Source: Sphagnum magellanicum (lineage: Eukaryota > Streptophyta > Sphagnopsida > Sphagnales > Sphagnaceae). Taken from it: DNA of 64,000 bases. Made by a program: the position numbers and the translations under genes. Positions 1 to 12,025 of this stretch are shown in pieces. Every line of letters starts with the position of its first letter. The first letter of the stretch is position 1. The DNA lies in the NCBI GenBank assembly GCA_021904315.1, contig CM038918.1, positions 8,819,349-8,883,348 on the forward strand, written 5' to 3'. Under the pieces are notes generated by a model that saw only the letters and a program-made list of their open reading frames with translations, had not been told where the DNA came from and made no database searches.

Positions 1-1311
1 ACTTCTATCCAAAATATTTTCATCATGTGTGACCCTATTAAATGGGGACAAGGATTGCCTTAACTTTCGATGAGTGTATTGTGGAGGGGAAAGGTCAAGT
101 AAGATATGATTTTCTCACCACAAGTTTAAAGGGTTTTTACATGTTCCCATCAACCTAAAAAAATAAAATCCCATCTATATTCCAGTGTTTCCCAATTTTA
201 TTAATGTTTAATTATCGAAAGAACTAAAGTGATAAATTGAGAATAATGATGCCTCCTCTATTCAATTGAAGTTGAGGACCCAAGGTGATGTAAATGGATA
301 AAAAACTTTTAAATTTTTTCCCATCAATGGTGGGCATATCTATGTTTAGGTGTGAAGGTTGAAAACTTTAAAACATTGTTTAAAAAACCCTCATTACAAT
401 ACAAAACATTAAAAAAAAATTGAATGCCAAAGTCAAAAGTCAACATGAAAGTACATCAAAATGTTATGTCCATGGTGGATGTGCCATAAGAAGAGTTAAA
501 TGTTGATGAACCCAATGTTACAAAACAAAATGATTAACAAGATCAAGCTACCTTTTTCAACTAATCAAGTTACAACTACAATTGTTGGTTGTATATGTGA
601 AATCATCATGGAAATATTTACTTCATTTGATACCCATTTGCATGGAACTACCATGCACAAAAACATGATAACAAAAATGGCACTAATATTGAAGGCCTTA
701 AAATCTTCCAAGACATGTTGAGAGGCAACATATCTTGGTGTACCAAGTTTGTTTCATCCCAATATGGGAAAGGATAATCAAAAGTGAACTTAAGATGCAT
801 TCACACATCCATCCATTCCATTACACCCAGATGTTATTCTATGAGACTTGCACACTTCGAAAGACATTCAACATGCCCAAAATCACTACTTGAACTTGCA
901 AAGGGTGAAGTTAATCAAAACATAATGATCACATGGGAATCACATGTACTTCTACCAATCAAAATACCACATGCTAGTGCTTAATTTTGTATTAATTATT
1001 AACCACCTACATGTATTTATACCTACTTAATTAAGAACCAAATATTTTACCTTTAAGTAGGTAATAATCACTATTTAATTATCTTATGATACTTACCCAT
1101 TCACTACCTATTCACCTATGGTACCTACCCACTTACATAAATAATAATCACCATTGTTGGGTGGTTTTCAAAAATCAGGTGAGAACCATGTTGCTTTTCA
1201 AGCCGGTTTTAACCTTGACTTTTGCAAGTTATCATTAAATCCCATACATCGGTTTAAAATTGGGTACATTAATTTTTGTTAAACTAAAAATTGCGCATAA
1301 AAAAAGTTAAG
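1..1311. other. AT-rich intergenic DNA, no gene seen
   Basis: No coding signal is visible here. Open frames are short, lack any recognisable motif and have no convincing splice structure. The last part (about 1085-1175) contains phrases that recur near 8400-8560, on the far side of the retroelement. Confidence 0.6.
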
Positions 1312-2447
1312 TGTCAGGGACATGAAAAATCACAAGAACAAAGGTTAGAAAAAAGGTCTAAATCTAACTTTCAAACAATGAACAACACAAGATTTTGTGA
1401 TTCAAAAAAAGAACACAAGAATTAATAATAAAAACACAAAATGTGCAAAACAAACGTGAAAATGAATATTTATTATGCTAACATATGTAAACATGAACAT
1501 GAAAAAAACCTAACATGGTGTAAAATTATGCTTAAAATTAATGTTGAACAAAATGAAAGAAATGAAGGGTCATATTTATATTCATACCCGTTAGGGGACC
1601 TAGGTCAAGGAGGCTTCCAAAGAGGTTTCTATGTGTGCATCATGTAAAAAAACATATTGAAAACCTTTTTAATTAAAACTTAACTAAAAATTTAACTAGG
1701 ATGTAGTTCAAATTTGATTATGAATTAACTATGACATATGCAAACATTAGACACCATCTTCCAATAGATGGAATTCATCCATAATTTCCATCCATAACTT
1801 TTAGTTAAGTTCTAATTAACTTTTAGTTAAATCCCAGTTAAATTTAAGTTAAGTCAGAATTAATTTTTAGTTAAATCCTAGTTAATTTCTAATTAAATCT
1901 TAATTAACTTGTTATTAATTCTTAATTAAGTCTTAGTTAATTTTAATTAACTTCTAGTTAAGTCCAAATTAATTTTTAGTTAAATTTCAGTTAACTCATA
2001 ATTGACTTTTAGTTAAAAAGGTTCCAAAAAAATTTCCTTATTTGATGCACACATAGAAGCCTCCTTGGAAGTTTATTTGAACTAGGTCTCCAAAGGGGTA
2101 TAAATAAAAGTACGACCTTTCATTTCATTTAGTTTGTTCAACACCAATTTTAGGCAAGATTTTACACCATAGCCTTGTCAAGTTCTTTTCATGTTCATGT
2201 TTGCATATGTTAACATAATAAAGATCCATTTTCATGTTTGTCATGCACATCTTGTGCTTTTGTTTTTGAATCACATAATTTTGTTTTGTTCTTTGTTTAA
2301 AAGTTAAACTTATACCTTATTTTAAACCTTTGTTCTTATGGTTCTTCGTGTCCTTAACATTAATTAAGAGTTAATTAGGAATTATGGATGAACATTTAGG
2401 ATGAATTCCATCCATTAAAAGATGTTGTCTAATGTTTGCATTCATCA
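1312..2447 (-). repeat. 3' LTR of the chromovirus, split by an inserted LTR
   Basis: The LTR is in two pieces in the element's orientation: 1312-1731 and 2360-2447. Together they give about 508 bp, close to the intact partner at 7207-7689. Plus-strand ends are TGTCAGGGACATG and CATTCATCA, giving TG...CA termini on the minus strand. The gap holds an inverted LTR of the same family. Confidence 0.7.
1732..2359 (+). mobile_element. Nested solo LTR, inverted relative to its host LTR
   Basis: About 628 bp that begins TGACATATG and ends CTTAACA. It matches the chromovirus LTR in the opposite orientation: 1735-1800 is the reverse complement of the 2380-2447 type end, and 2030-2359 is the reverse complement of 1312-1660. 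The centre is rich in TTAGTTAA phrases. No exact target-site duplication was found (AACTA against TTAAT). Confidence 0.65.
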
Positions 2448-2509
2448 CATCACCTTTCTTTATAGTGACGAATTCTACAAAGAACAACCTTTGGTTTGCT
2501 TGGATATTA

Positions 2510-2665
2510 TTGATGCAATTTTTTCACCTTTTCCATAACATTTGTTAAATGATTAGCTAGTTCCTAAGTGCGTTCACTTACACCATACCCATGCCAATGT
2601 ATAAGGTATTAAATTTGGTCATTTGATATTCGTGAATCAATGACATCTTACATTTCATATTTTTG
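2510..2665 (-). pseudogene. Chromodomain remnant at the Pol C-terminus
   Basis: One minus-strand frame reads KYEM, then DVIDSRISNDQI, then YLIHWHGYGVSERT, then ELANHL. This is the chromodomain pattern of chromovirus integrases (Y-E-V-E-x-I-L/I-D-x-R, Y-L-V-K-W-x-G-Y, W-E-x), with stop codons at three points. Chromodomains direct integration toward modified histones. The segment just before it (2665-2850) reads FHVSLLEPYH, the conserved integrase tail of this clade. Confidence 0.8.
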
Positions 2666-2999
2666 TTCATCATTGACTTCATTAAGTGGGGGTGGCTCAC
2701 AAATCTTTCTTGGGATGGTTGATGCATGGTAAGGTTCTAATAAAGAAACATGAAACACAAGATGGATATTCATGGAGTTTAAAAGCTTGAGCTGGAAAGC
2801 CACAACATTGATTTGTTTCATGATAGTGAAGGGACCAAATCTTTGGTAATCTAATTTTGTTGAACGTCAAATTATCTTGATGTTTTGTCATCAAAGCCAA
2901 ACTTAGTTGCCGACCTTGAAACTTGGTTGTTCCTTACAATGTTCATTGGCATTTTTTTTGTATCGCCTTTGCGCTTATTTAAAGCTAGAAAAAAGTTGG

Positions 3000-3520
3000 G
3001 TTTGAATGTTTGCCAAACACATCACTCGATATTCAACCACAAGGTTCACAACCTTGTTCAATCCTTGGATGTCAAACCTAGGGTGCAAGCCATATTGGCA
3101 AAAAAAGGTGTTTGTTGTGTCGAAGAATGAATGGTGTTATTATAAGCAAACTCTACCATGGACAAAAGGTTTGACCGATTGGTTGTGCAATGTAAATATT
3201 GTTCCAAAACTTGATTAACCCGTTCTATTTGCCCATCTATTTGGGGGTGGAAAACCGATGACAACTCCATTTTCATGCTTAATAGCTCAAAAAACTTTTT
3301 CTAAAATTTAGATGCAAATTGAGGTCCATAATTAAAAATGATATCTTTGGAAAAATCATGATATTGAAACACATGATCAAAAAATAATTTAGTTGTCCTT
3401 TCACCAATTATCGATTTGTTACATGGAATGAAATGAACCATCTTTGTCAAGCCATCCACCGCCGCCGGGATGGAATCAAATGAATTGGAAAGTGGCATAT
3501 ATTTGATGAAGTCCATGGAG
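3000..3520 (-). pseudogene. Integrase core remnant
   Basis: Two broken frames carry integrase signatures: DGLTKMVHFIPC (the DRxTKxAHFxP region) and FHPQIDGQIERVNQVLEQYL (the FHPQTDGQTERxN-LE region containing the catalytic Glu). The frame breaks between the two segments. Confidence 0.85.
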
Positions 3521-4070
3521 ATTGAAAACTATGGTGCGAAAGGAATGGGCAATGGTTGAAGGAGTCCATGTGGGCAATGACAAATTTTTTTTGTTTAAAT
3601 GCAAACATCACAAGATCCAACAAACTCCTTCACATACTTCTAGAGAGTTGTGGCCACCAATAATCATAATAAATAAGTTCCATGGTATTGTTAAATCTAA
3701 AATGGCTTATAGTTAAAGCCATTGGGAACATATAAAAGACCATCGTGATATAACAAACCATTTCAAAACTTGAACTTGGCACAATCACTAGAAAAATCTT
3801 AGATTTGATGTGTGTGATTCCTTAGTTGGTTTTGGATGTCAACAACAAAAAAGATTTTTTTTCCAAATCTTCACGAATTTTATGAAGAAAGGTTTTGTCG
3901 TCAAGAGTTATTGATAATGTTCAAAATCAAAGGTGTTCAGGCTTGAAAATGATGTCACATTATTGTTCATAAATGGCATCTCCTTCTTTAAGCATGAGGT
4001 ATGAATGATGAGATAATGCATTCGATTTCACTTGTTGGCGCCTAGGGTAATGTGTGATGATAAATCACAA

Positions 4071-4508
4071 TCAAAACAAGCACAATGCCCTTCGAGCTTG
4101 ACATTGATTTAGAACACGAGCTATCATGAAATATTGCAAGTTCTTATGGTTTAAATACACAATAGTTTCATGTCGAGTTATTTTAAGCAAATGATGCAAT
4201 TCCTCGGAAGCATCCATGATGGCAAAAAGTTCCTTATCATGAATCTCATAGTTAATATCGGCACAAGAAAAATTTAAAATATGGAAGTTGATGAGATGAA
4301 AAAATTTGTTTTCTCTGTGTTGTGGGAGTATAATGCTCAATGCAAAATCAGAAATGTTCATTTCCAAAACAAAAGGTTTTGTAGGATCTGCATGTATCAA
4401 GAGTGGGGCAATTGTGAAAAAAACCTTCAAAGATTGGAAGGCATTTTTTGCTTCAACTCCCCATGAAAAAGGTTGATCCTTTCGAATCAAACGAGTAAGA
4501 GGAACCAC
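4071..4508 (-). pseudogene. RNase H domain remnant
   Basis: A 145-codon open stretch includes FSWGVEAKNAFQSLK (the F-x-W-x-x-x-x-x-x-A-F-x-x-L-K connection motif), PFVLEMNISDFALSIIL (normally E-x-D-A-S/C) and NYEIHDKELFAI (normally NY-x-x-x-D-K-E-L-L-A-I). The catalytic Asp of the first motif appears replaced, consistent with decay. Confidence 0.88.
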
Positions 4509-4599
4509 TATTGTAAAATAGTGAGCAATTAAGCATTGATAAAAGTGGGTAAATCCAAAAAAACATTGAACATTTCAAATAGAAGTTTGGTAGTCCAAC

Positions 4600-5200
4600 C
4601 AACAATGGTTTGGATTTTATGAAGGTCCATGCAAATGCCATTTCCAGAAATGATGTAGCCCAAAAATCCCATTTTAAATTAATGAATTCACATTTTTCCA
4701 ACTTGACATAAATTCTAATTTCCCAAAGCTTCTCCAACATAAGATATACATGGTGCTTATGATTTGTCATGTTCTTCAAAAAAATGAAAATGTCATTGAT
4801 GTAACAAACCACAAAATCATCCAAATATTCACAAAACACATCATTCATAATGTGTTGGAAAAATAACAAGTGTGTTAATAAGACTAAAGGGCATAAAAAC
4901 ATATTCAAAATGGTCGTAATATGTTTTGAATGTTGTTTCCATTTGTCACCTTTTCAAATACACACCAGGTTGTATTGCCCATGTAAATCAATCTTGGTAT
5001 ACACCTTGGCATGACTTATTTGGTCTAATAATCTTGAAATTAGGGGTAAAGGATATTGATTCTTGATGGTGAGTCAATTTAGTCCACAATAATCAACACA
5101 CATTAGTAAGTATCCATCCTTCTTTTTGACAAATAGGGCATTAGTTAGAAACTTGGAATGTCAAATTAACCCTTTCTCAAGGTTTTCATCAATGTATTCA
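4600..5200 (-). pseudogene. Reverse transcriptase remnant
   Basis: Minus-strand fragments match Ty3/gypsy RT: a palm region around 4980-5060 (KIDLHGQYN-like) and, at about 4795-4850, EYLDDFVVCYINDIFIF. The catalytic Y-x-D-D box reads YIND, with Asn for the first Asp. Together with the frameshifts this indicates a dead enzyme. Confidence 0.82.
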
Positions 5201-5619
5201 CAAAGAACTACAAAGTTTGTTTTGTGATAGGTTATAGATCAACCCAAATGGAAGTTGTGTTCCTTTTCCAAGATCAATGGTGTAATCATATGGACGATGT
5301 TCCGGTAAGGTGTCAACATTTTTCTTTTCAAACATGTCTTTGAATTCCTTATATTGGGAAGGAATTTCATGACGAGGCGGTTCAACATCTGATGTGGGAA
5401 GAACATAGATCAGGAATGTTTTTCCTTTCTTGGCAACTTGCACGAAAGCTCTTGTTCCAACGAACAAAACTTTTGAGCTCTTGACATCTTGGGTACTCCC
5501 CAAACATTTGTTACATTCAAAGGATTTAGTACATGATTTGTCTAAGTGGTAATCTTTGCCTTCACTTATGATGTTTTTGGATGTAGGCTTTTCACAATTT
5601 GATGTTATCTTTTGAGGTA

Positions 5620-5945
5620 AATTAAAATGAAGATTCTTTGTATACCGATCCACTTGAGGTTTGTGCAAAATTAACCATGATAACCCAATGACAATAGGGT
5701 TTGTTGTGGATGAAATGACATTGAAAGCCACCTTGTTTGTATACATCTCGATAGTAATATCTAAAGCTTTGGTTTTATGCGTCATAGGTCTTAAAGAAAG
5801 ACTTCAACCATTGATGACCTCCATGGCTATTGGCATGTTTTTCTTACGAGAATCAATTTACATCGTCACACCAGTTCCTTGTTGATGAAACATGCAGATG
5901 CACTAAAATCAAATAATGTTTTAGTCTCCATTGTCATGGATTTAC
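5620..5945 (-). pseudogene. Retroviral-type aspartic protease remnant
   Basis: The minus strand carries DFSASACFINKEL, corresponding to the D-S-G-A-S active-site loop of gypsy proteases with the S-G changed. Further on is NPIVIGLSWLILHKPQVD, the conserved I-I-L-G-x-x-W-L-x-x-H-N-P region. A roughly 195-codon open stretch (5198-5785) continues into the protease-RT linker. Confidence 0.75.
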
Positions 5946-6129
5946 CATGTTTGATCGCGATTGGTAATAAAAAACAAGGTGTTGGGTTTGAAGGTAAACT
6001 AGGACCATTTTGAACACATGATGCATTCGAATCTAGTTTTGTAGTCCTTATTGAGACTAGACATCCTTGTTTCCCGAGTCTTTAGGAAGTGGCGTGTGAA
6101 TGGAAGTGGCTTGAGTTGTATGTTATAGT

Positions 6130-6660
6130 TGTTTCTTGGGGCAATTGGTAGTGATGTGACCTAGCTTTTCACAATACATGCATAACTTGTTCACATGTTG
6201 TCATTGCTTCTCTTGTTCCATGAGTGGTTTAAATTATGTTTGATCAATTTGCATGGGATTGTCCTTTGATGTAGATGTTGATGGAAATGACATAGCAGGT
6301 GCAAATTTTTTTGGGATTATTGGCAACTCCCAATGTTTCTCTTATCAATGTTCAAACAACTTAAACACTTGTTTGACTCAATGTGGACGAATATGGCATG
6401 GTGAGCAATACGTCCTTCACATCGTTACGTAGTCCATATTGAAATTAATTCACGAGTGCTACTTCATCCCATGATATGTCACAAGCCAATTGCTTGAAAT
6501 TTGATGCATACACAGTTGCTAGGTGTGGTCCTTGACAAAGAGCTCGCAATTTGTTATTCGATGTGTGTTCTTTGTTAGAATTTTCGAAGGTGGCGCTAAA
6601 TTCCTCCACAAACGTTTCGCGATCATTTAGCAATGTAGATTATTGTTTTAACAAAGGTGC
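6130..6660 (-). pseudogene. Gag remnant with CCHC zinc knuckle
   Basis: A 62-codon frame (6445-6633) has the gag pattern F-x-E-x-F ... L-x-Q-G-x-x-x-A-x-Y-x-x-x-F-x-x-L-A. Nearby, at about 6136-6186, the strand reads CMYCEKLGHITTNC, a complete C-x2-C-x4-H-x4-C zinc knuckle. The intervening sequence is not open throughout. Confidence 0.78.
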
Positions 6661-7206
6661 AAACCATGTTAAAGTTGTGCTTGATAGTAACATGCCAATA
6701 AGATCAATTTGAGCTAGGCCATTTGGATAACGATCGATGGGGGTGTAACCAAATGATTAGTCACACTTGGTTAAGGAAACTTCAATACTTGGAATGTGTC
6801 CCATCAAACTTGTTAGGGAGGTTAATTCATGTCTCCTTTACTTGGGATGGTGGCGTGGGAACGCATCCCAATGATGTTGATGCTTGAACATTTAAAGATG
6901 AACAACATATTCATGAAAAGCTTGGTTTTCTTGTTGCATATGCCTAAGAATAACAAGGACTTCTTTCATAGATGCAACCATCCCTTCTCCAAATGTAGAC
7001 ATGATTATGAACACTATGAAATATGACACCAACAAGAGGTGGGTAATCCACAAGCTCAATCAACAAGAGGTGGGTAATCTGCAATTTCTTGAAAACTTTT
7101 CCTTTGAAAAAGAGGGGTAATTCACATTCAATTCTAAAAGAAATCTAATTCCTAAATGATTTATAAACGCAAAAATAGATGTAGACTTGATGTAATCTGT
7201 TCAAAT

Positions 7207-7689
7207 TATTAAGGACACGAATAACCATAAGAACAAATGTTTAAAAAATGGTTTAAATCTAGTTTTCAAACAAGGAACATAACAAGATTATATGATTCAA
7301 AAACAAGAACACAAAAATTAAGAACAAGAACATGAGATGTGCAAAATAAATGTGAAAACACATTTTTGTTATGCTAAAATATGTGAATATGAACATGACA
7401 AGGCTATTGTGTAAGATGTTGCCTAAGACTAATGTTGAACATATTGAAAAAAATGAGGGGTCCTATTTATATTTATACTCCTTTGAGGATTTATGTCAAG
7501 GAAGTTTCCCAGGAGGTTTCTATGTGTGCATTAAGTAAAGAATTTTCTTAACTGAAATCTAATTTGGACTTAATTCGAAGTTCACTAGAAGTTAATTGGG
7601 ATTAATTAAAATTTAACTAAAAATTATGGATGAACATTATGGATGAATTCCATCCATTAAAAAATGGTTTCTAATGTTCACATTCGTCA
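7207..7689 (-). repeat. 5' LTR of the chromovirus
   Basis: About 480 bp, similar in the same orientation to 1312-1660 plus 2380-2447. Shared landmarks are the GGACAcGAA region at the low end, a run of AAGAACA motifs, and ATGGATGAATTCCATCCATT near the high end. On the minus strand it opens TGACGAATG. The internal end should read CA but is eroded here (TATTAAGG instead of TGTTAAGG on the plus strand). I saw no clear primer binding site next to it. Confidence 0.75.
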
Positions 7690-8632
7690 TATTAAGGGTT
7701 CTTTAAAAGAAAAATGATAATTGGATAGAATAGTGGGACCCTATTCAATTCCAATTTTTAGCCTTTATGCACAGTAAAAAAAATTAAAACCAAAGCCAAA
7801 TGATTATTTTAATTTGAATGTTTGGGGAGGGGGGGGGTTTGGGTGCATGTTTTTTTATTTTATTTTATTTATTTTATATGTACACTTAGTGATTTGGAGG
7901 AGGCCAAATTCTAGGGGAGCGATATTTTGTTTATGGTGTCCAAAGAAAAATTAAAACCCTTGACTTGATGGGTCCAAAACATTAAAAAACGACCCAAAAA
8001 AATTAGAAATGAAAAAATTATGAACCCTAAAAAATAGAAGGGTCAAAAAGTTTAAAAGGAAAATCTTAAAACACTTAGAAATTGTTAACCAAATAGCCAA
8101 ACATTCCTCATACATTGTTCCATTGCCTTGGTTTTGAAAAATGATTTGTAACCTTTAAGTTAACATTCTATAACACTTTAAATTGTTTAAAATGAACAAG
8201 AAATGAGAAAGTTATGAGCTTTTGAAATAAAAGGAATTAATTAAAAAAAACATGTTTATAACTTGAAAAAACTTATTTTTCTTCCTATTCTTTCTTTGTT
8301 TATTTTGTTTCATCCTTGAATTTTATTACAAAATTTGTAATCATTCTTGCTTAAAAACCAGACTTCAAAAATCCTAAATTAAAACCGACAATTCTGATTT
8401 CAAAATGAGAACCACCCAACACTAGTAATCACATACCCATTTCTTACTTGCTTATCTTTTATAGTTATCCTCTTATATTAATAATAATCTCGTACCCATT
8501 CTAGGCCCATTCCCTATCTTCTTACCTATGGTATTAATTAATTGACTTACATAGGTAGCTACTAGTTACCTAGGTGTTGTGAGAGGGAAGTAGGAGAGTT
8601 TCTAGTATAGGTTACTAGGATGGAACCTTGGT
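7690..8632. other. Intergenic DNA, no gene seen
   Basis: AT-rich sequence beyond the retroelement with no recognisable coding segment. It includes a short poly-G run near 7827. The 8400-8560 part resembles 1085-1175 in places. Confidence 0.55.
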
Positions 8633-8900
8633 GACTTGGTTGTGGATGGATGAACAACAACTGAGTGATAACATGGTTCCAATGCATGGATGATATTGGG
8701 TAAGTACATAGGTACATAATTGACTTGGTTGTGGATGGATGAACCACAATTGAGTCATAACATGGTTCCAATGCATGGATGATATTGGGTAAGTACATAG
8801 GTACATAATTGCCTTTGGTTGTGGATGGATGAACCACAACTGAGTGATAACATGGTTCCAATGCATGGATGATATTGGGTAAGTACATAGGTACATAATT
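8633..8900. repeat. Minisatellite, three copies of about 89 bp
   Basis: Copies start near 8633, 8722 and 8811 with TTGGTTGTGGATGGATGAAC and end GTACATAGGTACATAATT. They are nearly identical. The period is close to 90, a multiple of three, so the array stays open on the minus strand and yields a repetitive 135-codon frame that I do not consider a gene. Confidence 0.92.
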
Positions 8901-11900
8901 GAAGGGGACTAGAGGGGAACAATAAAAGAGAGGGTTCATTTTGGGCCACAAGTTGGGATGGAAGGGCAAATTTGGGCCACTAGTTAGTTACATGCATTTG
9001 TGGCCACTTGTCTTGGTACCCTAGCATTGGATTTCACTTTGAGACTTTCTTTCCCACTTTGTTTGAAAGAAGTTGAAGTGGGAGAAATTTTAAAATATAA
9101 TTATTTATAATTATTTATAGGTAATTTTTATTTTATTTTATTTTATTTTATTTTTCTATTTTAGGTCAATGGGTTGGTGGACATTGGTTGGTTTCAAACC
9201 CTAAAAATTAGCATCATCAAATGGGGTTTGTGGCATTTGGCAGTTATTGAAGCACTTCACATGACTTTTGGAAACAGAAGAAGGACTTTTGTTTGGAGTG
9301 TAGTAGCATGCAATGAGTTGCTATTGGCTGCTATGTGGTGGGCTTGCTTACATATGGCAGCTCCTTTCATGATTCCTCACCTTCCAAATAGCAAAGTGCT
9401 GCAAAAGTGGAACCCACAAAAACTATGAAACCATGGAGATTGCCCAAGACAGAAGGTTCTATTTTGAAGTATGGAGTTCCTCCTCCTTGGCCCACCCTAC
9501 ACTCAACATTTGCCAAAGCATATGGGATATAAGTTAGGTGCTATTGGGAACTCTTTGCTTGAAACCATCCCCTTCCCAAAAAAAAAAAAAAGAAGAAGAA
9601 AGAAAAGAAAAGAAAAGAAGAAAAAAAACCCTTGTATAGAAATTCATCAACTTCAAAACAATAGATGAAAAAAAATGAAACAAAATATGGGGAATTTTTT
9701 GCCTATTAGTAAAAATGAAAAGAGAAATGATAAACCAAATTAATATGGGAAGGGGGAAGTGCCCATTTATATATATATATGCACTTCAGAAGAAAAAGGA
9801 AAAAAGAAATATGAAGGAAATTTTTTTTGTTTATGAACTTAAAATCAATAAATGAAAAAGTGAATTTTTTTTTGGGGGAAATGCCTATTTATTTATATGA
9901 ACTTCAAATATTTTGAAAGAGTTCAAATATTTCCCCAAAAAGGAGGTGTCTATTTATGAAACTTTAAAGGACTAGGTTTAAATATTTTGAACATGAGTAA
10001 TGTAGTAGTAGTTAGTGCCTATTTATGAGCTTCTTCAAAAGAGTGAAGTAAAATGGGAAATACCCATTTATATAAACTTCAAAAAAATTAGTAAATAAAA
10101 AGATGAAAGGAAACTATTTATGAACTTTGGCAAAAAGAAAGTAGAATCAATTATATGGAAATGTACCACCTATTTATGGACTTCAAAAAGTTGGTAGGGT
10201 AGGTGGTTGTAGGGTTTGGTGGATTGCCAACATCCAAACTATCTTTCTACTAAAATTTGTGCAAAGAAAAAAATGATTTTTGGGAGCATACATGTTACTA
10301 TATTTCACCTTGAAACTTCATGTTTTTTTTGGCACATATTGAATGGATTTGTAAGAGTTAAATTGGGATAAATATTAACAAACTCCATATATAAAATCAT
10401 AAAGATTATATAACCTATTTGCTTTGTCAAACTTAACCTATTTGCACCATGAACTTTTTTTTTTGGGGGGGCCTCCAACTATAATTTTAAAACATTTTTT
10501 AGATGGTGTTTTTTCATTTGTGTAGAGGAATGGGCATTCCACTATACATAAAAGAAAGGGGTACATTGCTTTTCATTTTTGGCCCTTGTTTCATCGGAAA
10601 GAAAGCATTGCACTACATGGGAAAGAGTGCATTACACAAGAAAGAGTGTAATTTCATTTACACTCAAGCGAAATGCTTTGTCAATGATACGGAGGTGCAA
10701 TATTTACTTTATAATGTGTATGATAAATCAAGCCTAGTGCTTTATGAGAAAGATTACATGACTTCTTCACTTTGGTTTGGGTTCATGGAACCAAATTTGG
10801 CCAAAAATGATGTAAAACCTTTTGTCAATGTTAGGTGAAAATGGCGATTTCCAAAGGGATCAATCCCATCACATTTGCATCACATGGACTTCTTCAATGA
10901 TGGGATTGATCCCACACAAGCATCCCACACATTTGCAAGACAAATGTCTCACAACCCTAAAACAAATGTCATGCACCTCTAAGACAAATGTCTTGAGAAT
11001 TAGGTTAAATGTCTCATGGCATTAAGACAAAGGTCTCACTCCTACCCCCAACACAAATGTTCTTAATTAATCTTAAGCCAAACGTTCTTACACCCCTAAT
11101 GCAAATATCGTGACCCTTAAGATGATGACCTCGGATCCAATATGTAATAGCCCCAAGCCATTGGATCAAGAATTAACACGTAATTGATGTAAATACACAT
11201 GATTTTAACACATAATACATGCATATTGGCTTAGTGATTAGACCTTATGCTAGGAGGATTAATTGAAGACAAAACTAATTTGGCATATGGATAAATTGGC
11301 TTAGGGTTATTTATTTAATTTTTTAAAGGGGGGGGCATTTGGGCTTAGGATTAGAATTTGATTAGCACTTTGACTTACGATTGGAAATTTTTTTTTAACA
11401 ATTTGGCCAAAGGTTGGAGGCATGTATCAATATATGGCCCTTTTGGCATTCCCCCGCACATTCCACTAAACCGAATGCTTGTCTATGAGGTCATTATGCA
11501 ATATTGACCACCCCCAAAAAGACGACCATGGGCTAATACACTCTTTGACGTTCATGATACGTACTTAGGGTTAAGCATTTGTTTGGCATTATTGGGGGCC
11601 CCAACAACCCTATTTTACATCACAAGAACTCTCAAGGAAAAAAATGGTCCGTAAATAATAATAATAATAATAATAATAATATGAGAGAAGGACCTAATAA
11701 AAAAAAAAACCACCCAAGTTCTCAAAATGGCCAAAGTGAACCAATGGCCATGAGCATTGATTGTTCCCATCCATTGGAAGCATGACTCACTTGTGGATGA
11801 ACCCAAATTGAATGGGAAGCCTCTAATGAACTCACTTTCATGGGGGTTCTTGGGTCACCCTGGCTTTTAACAAAGAAAAAAGCTTTTGTTGTGGTAGTTA

Positions 11901-12025
11901 TTGAAGTTTGGAGTTGGAAGAACTTGGGGTTAGCACAAGGTTGAAGAAGCTTTGGAGCCAATTAATATTAGCAAAATTTTGTAAGCAACAACAAAGGGCA
12001 AGAAGAAGAAGAAGAAGAAGGAGGC
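8901..12025. other. Intergenic DNA upstream of IFT20
   Basis: No recognised gene. Open frames at 9174-9428 and 10503-10838 (111 codons) match no family I know and lack support. 10925-11120 holds a loose array of about 30 bp units containing ACAAATGTCT or similar. 11657-11683 is an AAT microsatellite and 12002-12020 an AAG run that probably lies in the IFT20 5' leader. Confidence 0.5.

Larger units (their letters stand above)
1312..7689 (-). mobile_element. Degenerate Ty3/gypsy chromovirus LTR retrotransposon
   Basis: Read on the minus strand, the interior carries the Ty3/gypsy order: gag, zinc knuckle, aspartic protease, reverse transcriptase, RNase H, integrase, chromodomain. Related LTR sequence flanks it: about 7207-7689 on the 5' side, and 1312-2447 on the 3' side, the latter interrupted by another LTR. 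Just inside the 3' LTR (about 2448-2470) the minus strand is purine-rich, as expected of a polypurine tract. Stops and frameshifts cut every domain and key residues are altered, so the copy is inactive. A chromodomain after integrase places it among the chromoviruses. TTAAG at 1307-1311 and 7692-7696 may be a target-site duplication, offset by two bases from my LTR end. Confidence 0.88.

Noticed and set aside
8562-8969. A 135-codon minus-strand frame with repeated peptide units
   Set aside because: It is the translation of the 89-bp minisatellite. The frame stays open only because the period is close to a multiple of three, and no family resemblance or splice context exists.
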